Counted from the first letter of the stretch, positions 1 to 7,292 are shown. The stretch: DNA of 7,421 nucleotides from Bacillota bacterium (GCA_023415075.1 JAEZLU010000269.1:1-7421), one strand, 5' to 3'. The notes: generated by a model not told the origin, from the sequence alone. Program-made: numbers and translations.

Positions 1-890
1 CCCGCCGCATGGGCAAAAAGCGGATAGTCGCCGAGACCGGGGCCGGCCAGCACGGCGTGGCCTGCGCCACCGTCGCCGCCCTCTTTGGCCTGGCCTGCCG
101 GGTATTCATGGGTGTCGAGGACATGGAGCGCCAGGAACTCAACGTATTTCGCATGCGCCTGCTCGGCACCGAAGTCGTGCCGGTCACCAGCGGCAGCGGC
201 ACCCTGAAGGACGCCACCAGCGAAGCCATCCGCTACTGGGTCACCAACGTCCGCGACACCCACTACATTATCGGCTCGGTCGTCGGTCCCCATCCCTACC
301 CCATGCTGGTCCGCGACTTCCAGTCGGTCATCGGCCGCGAGTCCAAAGAGCAGGCCGCTGCCCTCGGCCTCAACCTCAAATACATTGTCGCCTGCATAGG
401 CGGCGGCAGCAACGCCATGGGCATATTCCACCCCTTCTTCGCCGACAACTCGGTCGCCAAGATCGGTGTTGAAGCGGCCGGCGAAGGCCTGGACACCGGC
501 AAACACGCCGCCTCCCTCACCAAAGGCCGTCCCGGCGTCCTCCATGGCGCCCTCAGCTACCTGCTGCAGGACGACGACGGCCAGGTCATTCCGGCCCACT
601 CCATCTCCGCCGGCCTCGACTACCCCGGCGTCGGCCCCGAGCACGCTTGCGCCAAGGACAGCGGCCTGGCCGAATATGTTGCCGTCACCGATGACGCCGC
701 TCTTGCCGCCCTCCAGCGTCTTACCCGGGTCGAGGGCATCATTCCGGCCCTGGAGAGCGCTCACGCCCTGGCCTACCTCGAGGACCTCATGCCGCGGACC
801 CGTCCGGGTGAAGCAGTGATCGTCTGCCTGTCCGGGCGGGGCGACAAGGATGTCAACACTGTAGCAAAAGCGCTGGAGGGATTGAAATGA
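1..890 (+). CDS. trpB: Tryptophan synthase beta subunit, 5'-truncated by the window edge
   Basis: This PLP enzyme condenses indole, channelled from TrpA, with L-serine to give L-tryptophan in the cytoplasmic alpha2-beta2 complex. The reading frame is already open at the window start (first full codon at base 3, giving Arg-Arg before the Met at base 9). That Met is internal: the family is about 390-400 residues long and only about 295 are present. The missing part includes the lysine that binds PLP. Visible signatures are AETGAGQHG just after base 9, which holds the catalytic Glu (Glu109 in Salmonella); SVVGPHPYP; the PLP-phosphate loop GGGSNA at about bases 399-416; SAGLDYPGVGPEHA; and the C-terminal SGRGDKD with the serine that contacts the PLP ring nitrogen. 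The stop overlaps the trpA start in ATGA. No frameshift or missing key residue is seen in the visible part. Confidence 0.97.
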   Translation, partial: RRMGKKRIVAETGAGQHGVACATVAALFGLACRVFMGVEDMERQELNVFRMRLLGTEVVPVTSGSGTLKDATSEAIRYWVTNVRDTHYIIGSVVGPHPYPMLVRDFQSVIGRESKEQAAALGLNLKYIVACIGGGSNAMGIFHPFFADNSVAKIGVEAAGEGLDTGKHAASLTKGRPGVLHGALSYLLQDDDGQVIPAHSISAGLDYPGVGPEHACAKDSGLAEYVAVTDDAALAALQRLTRVEGIIPALESAHALAYLEDLMPRTRPGEAVIVCLSGRGDKDVNTVAKALEGLK

Positions 891-1678
891 GCAGACTGGA
901 ACAAACACTGAAAGCACAGCGGGCCGCCGGCCGCAAAGGCCTTATCGTCTACCTGACCGCCGGCTACCCCGACCTGGCCACCACCCGGGCGGCCGCCCTG
1001 GCGGCGTTCGAAGCCGGCGCCGACCTTGTCGAACTCGGCATCCCTTTTTCCGACCCCATCGCCGACGGCCCGGTTATCCAGAAGGCGGCCGTCGCCGCCC
1101 TTAAAGGCGGTCTGAAAACCGCCGACGTTTTCGGGCTGGTGCAGCAGCTCCGGGCCGAAAGCGAGGCGCCGCTGGCACTGATGACCTATGTCAACACCAT
1201 CCTCAGCTACGGCCCAGAGCGGTTCCTTGCCGCCTGCGCCGCCATCGGCGCCGACGGCGTCATCGTTCCCGACCTGCCGCCCGAAGAAGCCGCCCTGCTC
1301 GAAGAAGAGAGCCGGCGGCAAGGGGTCGACCTCATCAGCTTTATCGGCCCTACCAGCTCGGACGAGCGTATCGAGCGCATCAGCCGCCAGGCTGCCGGCT
1401 TCCTTTACTGCATCTCCACCACCGGCGTCACCGGCGTCCGCACCGTCGACTACAGCCAGATAGCCCATGTCATAGCCGCCGCCCGCCGGATTACCACCGT
1501 ACCCATCGCCATCGGCTTCGGTATCGGCAGCCCGGACGCCGCCCGCGAGGCCGCCAAATACGCCGACGCCGTCATTGTCGGCAGCGCCGTCGTCGAACGG
1601 CTGGAAAACGAGGGCGTGGCCGGCGTTCGCGACCTGGTCGCATCCCTCAGACAGGCCCTCGACGCGAGGGAACGATGA
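887..1678 (+). CDS. trpA: Tryptophan synthase alpha subunit
   Basis: The alpha subunit cleaves indole-3-glycerol phosphate to indole and glyceraldehyde-3-phosphate and passes indole through a tunnel to TrpB. It is a 263-residue TIM barrel, the normal family length. The motif ELGIPFSDPIADGP places the two catalytic acids at Glu49 and Asp60, the same numbers as in the Salmonella enzyme. The flexible loop that closes the active site is represented by STTGVTGVR near residues 177-185. The phosphate-binding glycine turns are FGIGS (about 211-215) and IVGSAVV (about 230-236). The start is the ATG in the ATGA overlap with trpB, preceded by GGAGGG at a normal distance. The gene ends in another ATGA overlap with trpE, so it sits inside one translationally coupled operon. 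Confidence 0.98.
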   Translation: MSRLEQTLKAQRAAGRKGLIVYLTAGYPDLATTRAAALAAFEAGADLVELGIPFSDPIADGPVIQKAAVAALKGGLKTADVFGLVQQLRAESEAPLALMTYVNTILSYGPERFLAACAAIGADGVIVPDLPPEEAALLEEESRRQGVDLISFIGPTSSDERIERISRQAAGFLYCISTTGVTGVRTVDYSQIAHVIAAARRITTVPIAIGFGIGSPDAAREAAKYADAVIVGSAVVERLENEGVAGVRDLVASLRQALDARER

Positions 1679-3138
1679 AACTGTCGCCCGGCGCCGGCGA
1701 ATTTCGCCGGCTGGCTGCCGGGAACACCGTCATCCCCGTGTGGGCCGACCTGGCGGCCGACCTCGACACGCCGGTTTCGGTCTACAACAAAATCGTCGGC
1801 GACGCCGCCGGCTTCATGCTGGAAAGCGCCGAAACCAGTAAAACCATCGGCCGCTACTCCTTCATCGGCGCCGATCCCTTACTGGCGCTGACCGCCAGGC
1901 GGGATTATACCGAAGCCGCCGATGCCGCTGGCGTCAGACGTCTGGCCGGCCCGCCGCTAACTGTCCTCCAGCAGGTCCTTGACAAGTTTATCTGCCCCGG
2001 CCTTCCCGGCCTGCCGCCCTTCAGCGGCGGCGCCGTCGGCTACCTGGCCTACGAGGCGGTCGTCACCTGGGAAAGGATTCGCGGCCTCACCCTGCCGGAC
2101 GATATGGTGCTCGGCCAGTTCCTCTTCTGCCGGACGGTTATCGCCTTCGACCACCTGACCCACTCGGTTAAACTCATTCATCTGGCTCGGGTCGACCGGG
2201 CCGCTGACGCCGACGCCGCCTACCGTGACGCCGGCGAATGCCTGAGGGCCCTCGCCGCCAAACTTGCCCAGCCTACCAGGCTGCCGACCGGCGGGGAAAT
2301 GGCCGCCACCCCGGCTGGGTCTGGCGGCGAAGAGGGCCGGGCGCCCTTTATGGCGGCTGTCGACCAGGCCAAGGAATACATTGCCGCCGGCGACATCTTC
2401 CAGGCCGTACTGTCGCGGCCTTTCCGCCGCCGGCTTACCGCCCACCCCTTTGAACTCTACCGTCGCCTCAGGCGGCTCAATCCCTCGCCGTACATGTTCT
2501 ACCTTAACTTCGGCCAACGCCGACTGGTGGGCGCTTCGCCGGAAATGCTCGTCAAGCGCCAGGGCGACAGCGTATTCACCTGCCCGATCGCCGGTACCCG
2601 CCCGCGGGGCCGGGATGCGGCCGAGGATGCCAGACTGGCCGCCGAACTTCTGGCCGACCCCAAAGAGCGGGCCGAGCACGCCATGCTTGTCGACCTGGGC
2701 CGCAACGACCTCGGCCGCATCAGCCGGCCGGGTACGGTGACCGTCAGCCGCCTCATGGAAGTCGAAAACTACTCCCATGTCATGCACCTGGTATCCGAAG
2801 TCACCGGCCGCCTCGATCCCCGTTATCGGCCGACCGATGTCCTGGCCGCCTGCTTCCCGGCCGGCACCCTTAGCGGCGCCCCCAAGGTCAGGGCCATGGA
2901 AATCATCGGCGAACTCGAAACAAGCCCGCGCGGCCCCTACGGCGGCGCCGTCGGCTACTTCGACTTTCGCGGCAATCTCGACACCTGCATCACCATCCGG
3001 ACCCTCCTCATCGACGGCGATGAAGTCACCGTCCAGAGCGGGGCCGGTATCGTCGCTGACTCGGTGCCGGCGACCGAATACCAGGAGATATGTCACAAAG
3101 CGGGGGCCATGTTTAAAGTGCTGGGAGGCGAGCCATGA
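1675..3138 (+). CDS. trpE: Anthranilate synthase component I
   Basis: TrpE converts chorismate to anthranilate, using ammonia delivered by the TrpG subunit; this is the committed step of tryptophan synthesis. The protein has 487 residues, in the usual range. The N-terminal domain carries the LES motif (residues 49-51) in the region that binds feedback tryptophan, followed by GRYSFIGADP. The chorismate-binding domain begins near residue 225 after a Gly/Ala/Glu-rich linker. It contains NPSPYMFYL (269-277), PIAGTRPRG (304-312), LVDLGRNDLGR (338-348), FPAGTLSGAPK (394-404) and the QSGAGIVADS segment (454-463). The Ala in PIAGT separates TrpE from aminodeoxychorismate synthase PabB, which typically has Lys there. 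The start is the ATG in the ATGA overlap with trpA, with a GAGGG Shine-Dalgarno. Tryptophan feedback inhibition is inferred from the retained LES motif. Confidence 0.96.
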   Translation: MKLSPGAGEFRRLAAGNTVIPVWADLAADLDTPVSVYNKIVGDAAGFMLESAETSKTIGRYSFIGADPLLALTARRDYTEAADAAGVRRLAGPPLTVLQQVLDKFICPGLPGLPPFSGGAVGYLAYEAVVTWERIRGLTLPDDMVLGQFLFCRTVIAFDHLTHSVKLIHLARVDRAADADAAYRDAGECLRALAAKLAQPTRLPTGGEMAATPAGSGGEEGRAPFMAAVDQAKEYIAAGDIFQAVLSRPFRRRLTAHPFELYRRLRRLNPSPYMFYLNFGQRRLVGASPEMLVKRQGDSVFTCPIAGTRPRGRDAAEDARLAAELLADPKERAEHAMLVDLGRNDLGRISRPGTVTVSRLMEVENYSHVMHLVSEVTGRLDPRYRPTDVLAACFPAGTLSGAPKVRAMEIIGELETSPRGPYGGAVGYFDFRGNLDTCITIRTLLIDGDEVTVQSGAGIVADSVPATEYQEICHKAGAMFKVLGGEP

Positions 3139-3725
3139 TTCTCCTTATCGACAACTACGATTCCTTCACCTACAACCTCTACCAGTACATCACCAGCCTG
3201 GGCCGCCCGGTGCAGGTCGTCCGCAACGACCGCACCAGCCCGGAGAAAATTGCTGCCGGCGACTACAGCGCCATCGTCATCTCCCCCGGGCCGGGCCGTC
3301 CCGCCGACGCCGGCATCAGCAAAGCGGTTATTCGCCGGTTAGCTGACCAGCTGCCCATCCTGGGGGTCTGCCTGGGCCACCAGGCCATCGGCGAAATGTT
3401 CGGCGGCCGGGTCGTGCGGGCACCGGCCCCTGTCCACGGCAAGACCTCAGCCGTCTTCCACGGCGGCACCGGCCTGTACTCCGGGCTGCCCCAGCCTTTC
3501 ACCGCTGGCCGCTATCATTCCCTCATCGTCGACCATACCGGTCTGCCGGCCTGCCTGGAGGTCACCGCCTACAGCCAGGACGGCCTCATAATGGGCCTTA
3601 GGCATAAAGAATACGCCATAGAGGGCGTACAGTTCCATCCCGAGTCCGTCCTGACGCCGGACGGTATCAAACTGCTGGCGAACTTTCTCGACAGCTTGCC
3701 GCCCGAGTCCCCGCGCGAACTATAA
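3135..3725 (+). CDS. trpG: Anthranilate synthase component II (glutamine amidotransferase), TrpG/PabA type
   Basis: This class I glutamine amidotransferase releases ammonia from glutamine for TrpE. Its 196 residues match a stand-alone subunit, not one fused to TrpD. It opens with the family signature LLIDNYDSFTYN. It carries the oxyanion-strand motif SPGPGRPADAG (50-60) and the catalytic triad Cys79 in GVCLGHQ with His168 and Glu170 in QFHPES. HGKTS (101-105) is a conserved TrpG/PabA segment. The gene starts in an ATGA overlap with trpE behind a GGGAGG site, the expected arrangement for two subunits made in equal amounts. Members of this family can also serve PabB in folate synthesis. No pabB or pabC is visible here, so the trpG name follows from its trpE neighbour. 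It is the last gene of the operon. Confidence 0.95.
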   Translation: MILLIDNYDSFTYNLYQYITSLGRPVQVVRNDRTSPEKIAAGDYSAIVISPGPGRPADAGISKAVIRRLADQLPILGVCLGHQAIGEMFGGRVVRAPAPVHGKTSAVFHGGTGLYSGLPQPFTAGRYHSLIVDHTGLPACLEVTAYSQDGLIMGLRHKEYAIEGVQFHPESVLTPDGIKLLANFLDSLPPESPREL

Positions 3726-3765
3726 CAAAATATGACTTTCATATCGCCGCCTTTAGCGATTAATT

Positions 3766-3804
3766 AAGCCCGCTTTCCCGGACAGGGAGCGGGTTTTGGT
3801 TTTT
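3766..3804 (+). terminator. Intrinsic terminator of the trp operon
   Basis: The sequence CCCGCT (3769-3774) pairs with AGCGGG (3788-3793), and an inner CCC (3777-3779) pairs with GGG (3785-3787) past a two-T bulge. This leaves a GGACA loop. The stem is followed directly by TTTTGGTTTTT. It lies about 40 bases after the trpG stop and separates the trp genes from the next unit. Confidence 0.85.
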
Positions 3805-3866
3805 CCGGCGACGCCAGACAGGATTCGTCAGTGCCGGCGGCAAATAAATACTTGTCATACTTCGCC

Positions 3867-3873
3867 GGGAGGG
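3867..3873 (+). promoter_or_regulatory. Ribosome binding site that fixes the start of the zinc-ribbon gene
   Basis: GGGAGGG lies six bases before the ATG at 3880. The same frame stays open upstream to a TTG in the U-tract of the preceding terminator, but that region has no Shine-Dalgarno and lacks protein-like composition. The ATG at 3880 also puts the zinc-ribbon cysteines immediately at the N-terminus, as expected. Confidence 0.7.
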
Positions 3874-3879
3874 ATTGCC

Positions 3880-4710
3880 ATGGCCTTGCCTGTCAAGTGC
3901 GCCTGCGGCGCCAGTTATAATCTCAAGGACGAGTACGCCGGCCGGCTGCTGGAGTGCCCGGCCTGCGGCGCCGTACTGCGGGCTCCGGAAAAAGAGCTGC
4001 CCTCGCTGTTCGGCCGCGACATCTTCCAGCTGCGGGAGAAGCATCTGGCCATCGACACCAAATACTACGTCCGCGACGAAGCCGGCCAGCTACTCCTGTA
4101 CGTCGAGCGGCCGGCCGAATTCGGCGACCGGCTTTTTACGGTTTTCCTGGTATTCGCGGTAAGCGCCATGGCCTGCTATCTGCTCAGGACCTCGCTGCCG
4201 ATATTCGACGCCGTGCTGGCAACCCTGATAATCGGCTACTTCGTTGGCCCCCGCCGGCACATCCACTTCTACACCGACGACACTAAACAGCACCCGCTTT
4301 TCACCATCACCCAGGACCGGATCGTCCAGTTCCCGCTTACCAGCTACACCCTCCGCGACGAGGCCGGCCAGGTTATGGCCCGCTACCGGAAAAACCGCCT
4401 CGCCGCCTTCTGGCGCCGGCGCTGGCTGGTGGACGACACCGACGGCCGGCGCATCATGACCGCCACCGAGGACTCGATAATCCTGTCGCTGCTGCGCCGC
4501 CTCACCGGCCTCATCGTCGACATCGTCCTCTTCCGCACCAACTTCGTTCTCCACGCCGCCGACGGTGAACGGGTTGTCGGCGAATTTAACCGCAAGCTTA
4601 CCCTGTTCGACCGCTACACCCTCGACCTCAGCGAGGATCCTGACCGCACCATCGACCGCCGCATTGCCCTCGGGCTCGGCGTATTGCTTGACACCGGGGA
4701 GGGACGTTAA
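3880..4710 (+). CDS. Zinc-ribbon membrane protein with LURP-one/scramblase-like C-terminal region
   Basis: This 276-residue protein has no function I can assign. Residues 7-29 form a small zinc ribbon, with CAC (Cys7, Cys9) and CPAC (Cys26, Cys29), of the kind seen at the N-terminus of many bacterial membrane or sensory proteins. Two hydrophobic stretches at about 85-102 and 107-123 look like a transmembrane hairpin. From about residue 125 to the end the pattern resembles the LURP-one/phospholipid-scramblase (tubby-like) fold: repeated beta-strand units such as FTITQDRIVQF, TLRDEAGQVMARYRKN and FVLHAADGERVVGEFNRK, then a closing FDRYTLDL...DRRIALGLGVLLD helix segment. An earlier strand pair with YYVRDEAGQLLLYVER (62-77) suggests the transmembrane hairpin is inserted into that domain. 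It begins a new unit after the trp terminator, and its TAA overlaps the ATG of the rhomboid gene by one base. The fold call comes from sequence pattern alone. Confidence 0.8.
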   Translation: MALPVKCACGASYNLKDEYAGRLLECPACGAVLRAPEKELPSLFGRDIFQLREKHLAIDTKYYVRDEAGQLLLYVERPAEFGDRLFTVFLVFAVSAMACYLLRTSLPIFDAVLATLIIGYFVGPRRHIHFYTDDTKQHPLFTITQDRIVQFPLTSYTLRDEAGQVMARYRKNRLAAFWRRRWLVDDTDGRRIMTATEDSIILSLLRRLTGLIVDIVLFRTNFVLHAADGERVVGEFNRKLTLFDRYTLDLSEDPDRTIDRRIALGLGVLLDTGEGR

Positions 4711-6161
4711 TGGACCAACAGACGCCTGACAGCCGGCCGCCGGCCGACGAGCAGCCCATCCGCATTACCGCCGACATGCTTGTGCCGGCGCGTCCCAAGG
4801 ACAACCGCGTCCCTTTCGAGAAAGGCATATCCTACTTCCCGCTGCTCATCGCCCTTATCATTGTCGTCAATTTTGCCGTCTTCCTCTGGGAAATCGCCAC
4901 CGGTGCCCTCCTCAGCCTCGACTCGGTTGTAGCCGCCGGCGCCCTCTATCGGGAAAAAGTGCTGGCCGGCGAGTGGTGGCGGCTGCTTTCGGCCGCCTTC
5001 CTCCACGGCGGTTTTGACCATCTCCTCAGCAACACCATATTCATGTACATCCTGGGTATGGCTACCGAGCACGCCTTCGGCCTGGTGAAGACCGGCGTCA
5101 TCTATCTGGCCGCCGCCGTCGGCGGCTCGCTCCTCAGCCTGGCTATGCAGCCGGGCCCGAGCATCGGCGCTTCGGGGGCCGTCTTCGGCCTCATGGGGGC
5201 CCTGGTCGCCGTCCTCTACCGCAACCGGGACCGCTACTACCTGCGCGACCGCGGCATCGGCACTTTTGTCGCCGCTTTGGCCGCCCTCGAGATATTCCTC
5301 GGCTTTTCCGACCCCTACATCGACAACTGGTGTCACCTCGGCGGTTTCCTGGGTGGCGTGGCCGTGGCCTTGGTCCTCAAACCGGCTCCGGTCGGCGAAT
5401 CCGAGCCGGTGACTGCGTCCACCAAGGCGCTGACCACCGGTACGGTGACCATCCTCTGCCTCTATCTTCTCTTCCGGGTCGGCTACCTCGCCGCCGTCGA
5501 AGCCACCGTCTGCCTGGCTCTTGACAAACGGCCGGCCGCCCTCGCCGCCGCCAACGAAGCCATCGACCGCAACCCGGCCAACGCCTACGCCTACTTCCTG
5601 CGCGGCACAGTCCACCTGGCCGACAAGGACTACCGCGGCGCCCTCGCCGATATCAACCGCTATCTGGCAGCCAATCCCGCCGACGACCGGGCCGTCTACC
5701 TTATGGGCATGCTCTACCACGAGCAGGAGGATTACCGCCAGGCCGTCGAGTACTATTCGCGGGCCCTCGCCCTCAGCCCCGACAACGTCAGCTACCTGAA
5801 CAGCCGCGGCTACGCTTACATCCTGGCCGGCGACTACCAGCCCGCCCGGGCTGACTTCACCGCCATTCTCCGGCTCGACGCCAAATATGCTCCGGCCTAC
5901 GGCAACCTCGGCCTCATCCAGGCCCTCGAAGGCGACTATCCGCAGGCTATCGAACACCTGCAAAAAGCCCGCAGCCTCGATGCCGGCCAGGACGCCCTGA
6001 AAAACCTCATCGGCGGCCTGGAAAACGAACAGCGGGGCCAGCAGGCCGAGGCAGCCGCCAGTTATAACGCCTTTATCCAGAGTGTCGCCAAGGACCGGAC
6101 AAGCTGGCTGGCCGAAATCAGGTTCGCCGAAGGCCGCGTTCGCTTACTTGGTGGCAAATAG
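4710..6161 (+). CDS. Rhomboid-family intramembrane serine protease with C-terminal TPR repeats (GluP-like)
   Basis: This is predicted to be an integral membrane protease that cleaves transmembrane substrates. It has 483 residues. A polar N-terminus of about 42 residues precedes TM1 (about 43-60). The L1 loop carries WWRL (89-92). HGGFDHLLSN (99-108) starts TM2 with the conserved His and Asn residues. TM3 is about 126-146. TM4 contains GASGAVFG with nucleophile Ser155, and TM6 contains the catalytic His209 in HLGG. The Ser-His spacing of 54 is almost the same as in E. coli GlpG. A further hydrophobic segment at 243-263 makes this a 6+1 rhomboid. About four TPR units follow (roughly 291-324, 325-358, 359-392, 393-426), with helical sequence to the end. 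This layout matches Bacillus subtilis GluP/YqgP, except that the N-terminal region is much shorter. The start overlaps the upstream stop in TAATG, with GGGGAGGG before it. Confidence 0.93.
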   Translation: MDQQTPDSRPPADEQPIRITADMLVPARPKDNRVPFEKGISYFPLLIALIIVVNFAVFLWEIATGALLSLDSVVAAGALYREKVLAGEWWRLLSAAFLHGGFDHLLSNTIFMYILGMATEHAFGLVKTGVIYLAAAVGGSLLSLAMQPGPSIGASGAVFGLMGALVAVLYRNRDRYYLRDRGIGTFVAALAALEIFLGFSDPYIDNWCHLGGFLGGVAVALVLKPAPVGESEPVTASTKALTTGTVTILCLYLLFRVGYLAAVEATVCLALDKRPAALAAANEAIDRNPANAYAYFLRGTVHLADKDYRGALADINRYLAANPADDRAVYLMGMLYHEQEDYRQAVEYYSRALALSPDNVSYLNSRGYAYILAGDYQPARADFTAILRLDAKYAPAYGNLGLIQALEGDYPQAIEHLQKARSLDAGQDALKNLIGGLENEQRGQQAEAAASYNAFIQSVAKDRTSWLAEIRFAEGRVRLLGGK

Positions 6162-6176
6162 GGGAGAGGAGACTGC

Positions 6177-7121
6177 ATGCGTTCACTGTACTTCGATCGG
6201 ACACTGACCTACCGCGACAACCACCCGCAGCCCCAGCCGGCCGCCGGCGAAGCCCTCATCCGGGTCCGTTACGCCGGCCTCTGCAACACCGACCGGGAGA
6301 TTCTGGCCGGTTATAAAGGCTTCTCCGGCATCCTCGGCCACGAATTCGTCGGTGTTGTTGCCGCGGCCGACGATCCGGCCTGGCTTGGCCAGCGGGTCGT
6401 CGGCGATATCAACCTCGGCTGCGGTGCCTGCGATCGCTGCCAGGCCGGCCTGGCCAACCACTGTGGCAGTCGCCGGGTGCTGGGCATCCTCGGCAAGGAC
6501 GGCGTTTTTGCCGACTACGTAACCCTGCCGCTGGCCAACCTTCATCAAGTGCCGGCCGCGGTGTCCGATCTGGCGGCCGTCTTCTGCGAGCCGCTGGCTG
6601 CCGCCCTTGAAGTCACTGAACAGTGCCACGTCGCTCCCAGCCAGCGGGTCGCCGTCCTCGGCGACGGCAAACTCGGCCAACTGGTAGCCCAGGTGCTCAG
6701 TCTCACCGGCTGCCAGCTCACCGTCATCGGCAAACACCCCGAAAAACTCCGCCTGCTGGCCGGCCGGGCCGACACCGTCACCCTCGAGCAAATAGCCGCC
6801 CTGCAGCCTTTCGACCTTGTCATTGAATGCAGCGGCCGCCCCGAGGGCTTTGCCGGTGCCCAGGCCCTCGTCAAACCGCGCGGCCGGATTATCCTCAAAA
6901 GCACCTTTGCCGGCCTGGCCACCACCGACCCCACCGCCTGGGTGGTCAAAGAGATCAGTCTCACCGGCTCCCGCTGCGGCCCTCTGGCCGCCGCCCTCCG
7001 CCTGCTGGAGCGGCGGCTGGTCGACGTCGAGCCACTGATAAGCGGTATCTGGCCGTTGGCCGAGTGGCGTCAGGCCTTCGCCCACCCGGGGCTTAAAGCC
7101 GTCTTCGACTTGCGTGACTAA
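6177..7121 (+). CDS. Zinc-dependent medium-chain alcohol dehydrogenase/reductase (MDR), substrate unknown
   Basis: This is a 314-residue NAD(P)-dependent oxidoreductase, somewhat shorter than the 340-350 residues typical of the family. The N-terminal GroES-like domain shows likely catalytic zinc ligands Cys36, His55 and Glu56 (GHEFVG), with Glu138 in CEPL. It also has a complete structural-zinc set: Cys82, Cys85, Cys88 and Cys96. The Rossmann domain starts near residue 157 with VLGDGKLG. The strand that usually ends in an acidic residue to bind the adenosine ribose of NAD reads TVIGKHPEK (182-190). The lack of Asp/Glu and the presence of Lys/His there suggest a preference for NADP(H); this is an inference. 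The gene follows the rhomboid stop by 15 bases, has a GGGAGAGGAG ribosome binding site, and ends the unit before a strong terminator. Its metabolic role cannot be read from the context. Confidence 0.9.
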   Translation: MRSLYFDRTLTYRDNHPQPQPAAGEALIRVRYAGLCNTDREILAGYKGFSGILGHEFVGVVAAADDPAWLGQRVVGDINLGCGACDRCQAGLANHCGSRRVLGILGKDGVFADYVTLPLANLHQVPAAVSDLAAVFCEPLAAALEVTEQCHVAPSQRVAVLGDGKLGQLVAQVLSLTGCQLTVIGKHPEKLRLLAGRADTVTLEQIAALQPFDLVIECSGRPEGFAGAQALVKPRGRIILKSTFAGLATTDPTAWVVKEISLTGSRCGPLAAALRLLERRLVDVEPLISGIWPLAEWRQAFAHPGLKAVFDLRD

Positions 7122-7139
7122 TCAAAAACCGTCTCGGAG

Positions 7140-7177
7140 CCCCCTGGACGATAGCCTTTCGTCAGCCAGGGGGTTTT
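7140..7177 (+). terminator. Strong intrinsic terminator after the MDR gene
   Basis: CCCCCTG (7140-7146) pairs with CAGGGGG (7167-7173), and the helix continues with GACGA (7147-7151) pairing with TCGTC (7159-7163) after a small internal bulge. TTTTA follows. It lies 18 bases after the MDR stop and closes the three-gene unit. Confidence 0.88.
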
Positions 7178-7292
7178 AGGTTGGCGACAGAAACCTGCCG
7201 AGCAGCCGGGCTGCCCATTGGTCGGCGCTTTGTTCTTGGCGACGCAATGATGACAGGGCTGCTTTTGACGGCGCAGCTGACAAGGAGGAAAA

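Noticed and set aside
1..890. ATG at base 9 as the true start of trpB
   Set aside because: The frame is open before it, no ribosome binding site is visible, and the following residues match the interior of TrpB about 100 residues from its N-terminus.
1957..3096. A 379-codon open frame on the - strand opposite trpE
   Set aside because: It is a shadow of the C-rich third-position bias of trpE. Its translation is Gly/Ala/Val/Asp-rich with no domain, and trpE is intact and conserved on the + strand.
3824..3852. Possible promoter TTCGTC - 17 bases - AATACT before the zinc-ribbon gene
   Set aside because: The -35 hexamer matches only two of six consensus bases. A promoter must exist near here if the trp terminator is efficient, but this one cannot be supported.
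3796..3879. An N-terminal extension of the zinc-ribbon protein from a TTG at 3796
   Set aside because: It would begin in the terminator U-tract with no Shine-Dalgarno. GGGAGGG before ATG 3880 is a much better start.
4707..5963. A 418-codon open frame on the - strand opposite the rhomboid gene
   Set aside because: Same codon-bias artefact. It lacks recognisable motifs, while the + strand encodes a clear rhomboid with catalytic Ser and His.
6183..7085. A 300-codon open frame on the - strand opposite the MDR gene
   Set aside because: Low-complexity Gly/Ala-rich shadow translation. The + strand gene has full zinc-ligand sets and a nucleotide-binding motif.
7178..7290. Possible riboswitch in the region after the MDR terminator (short stems GCTGC/GCAGC and TTGGCGAC seen twice)
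   Set aside because: I compared it by eye with T-box, c-di-GMP, cobalamin and fluoride riboswitch core motifs and found no consistent match. The stems are only five to six base pairs.
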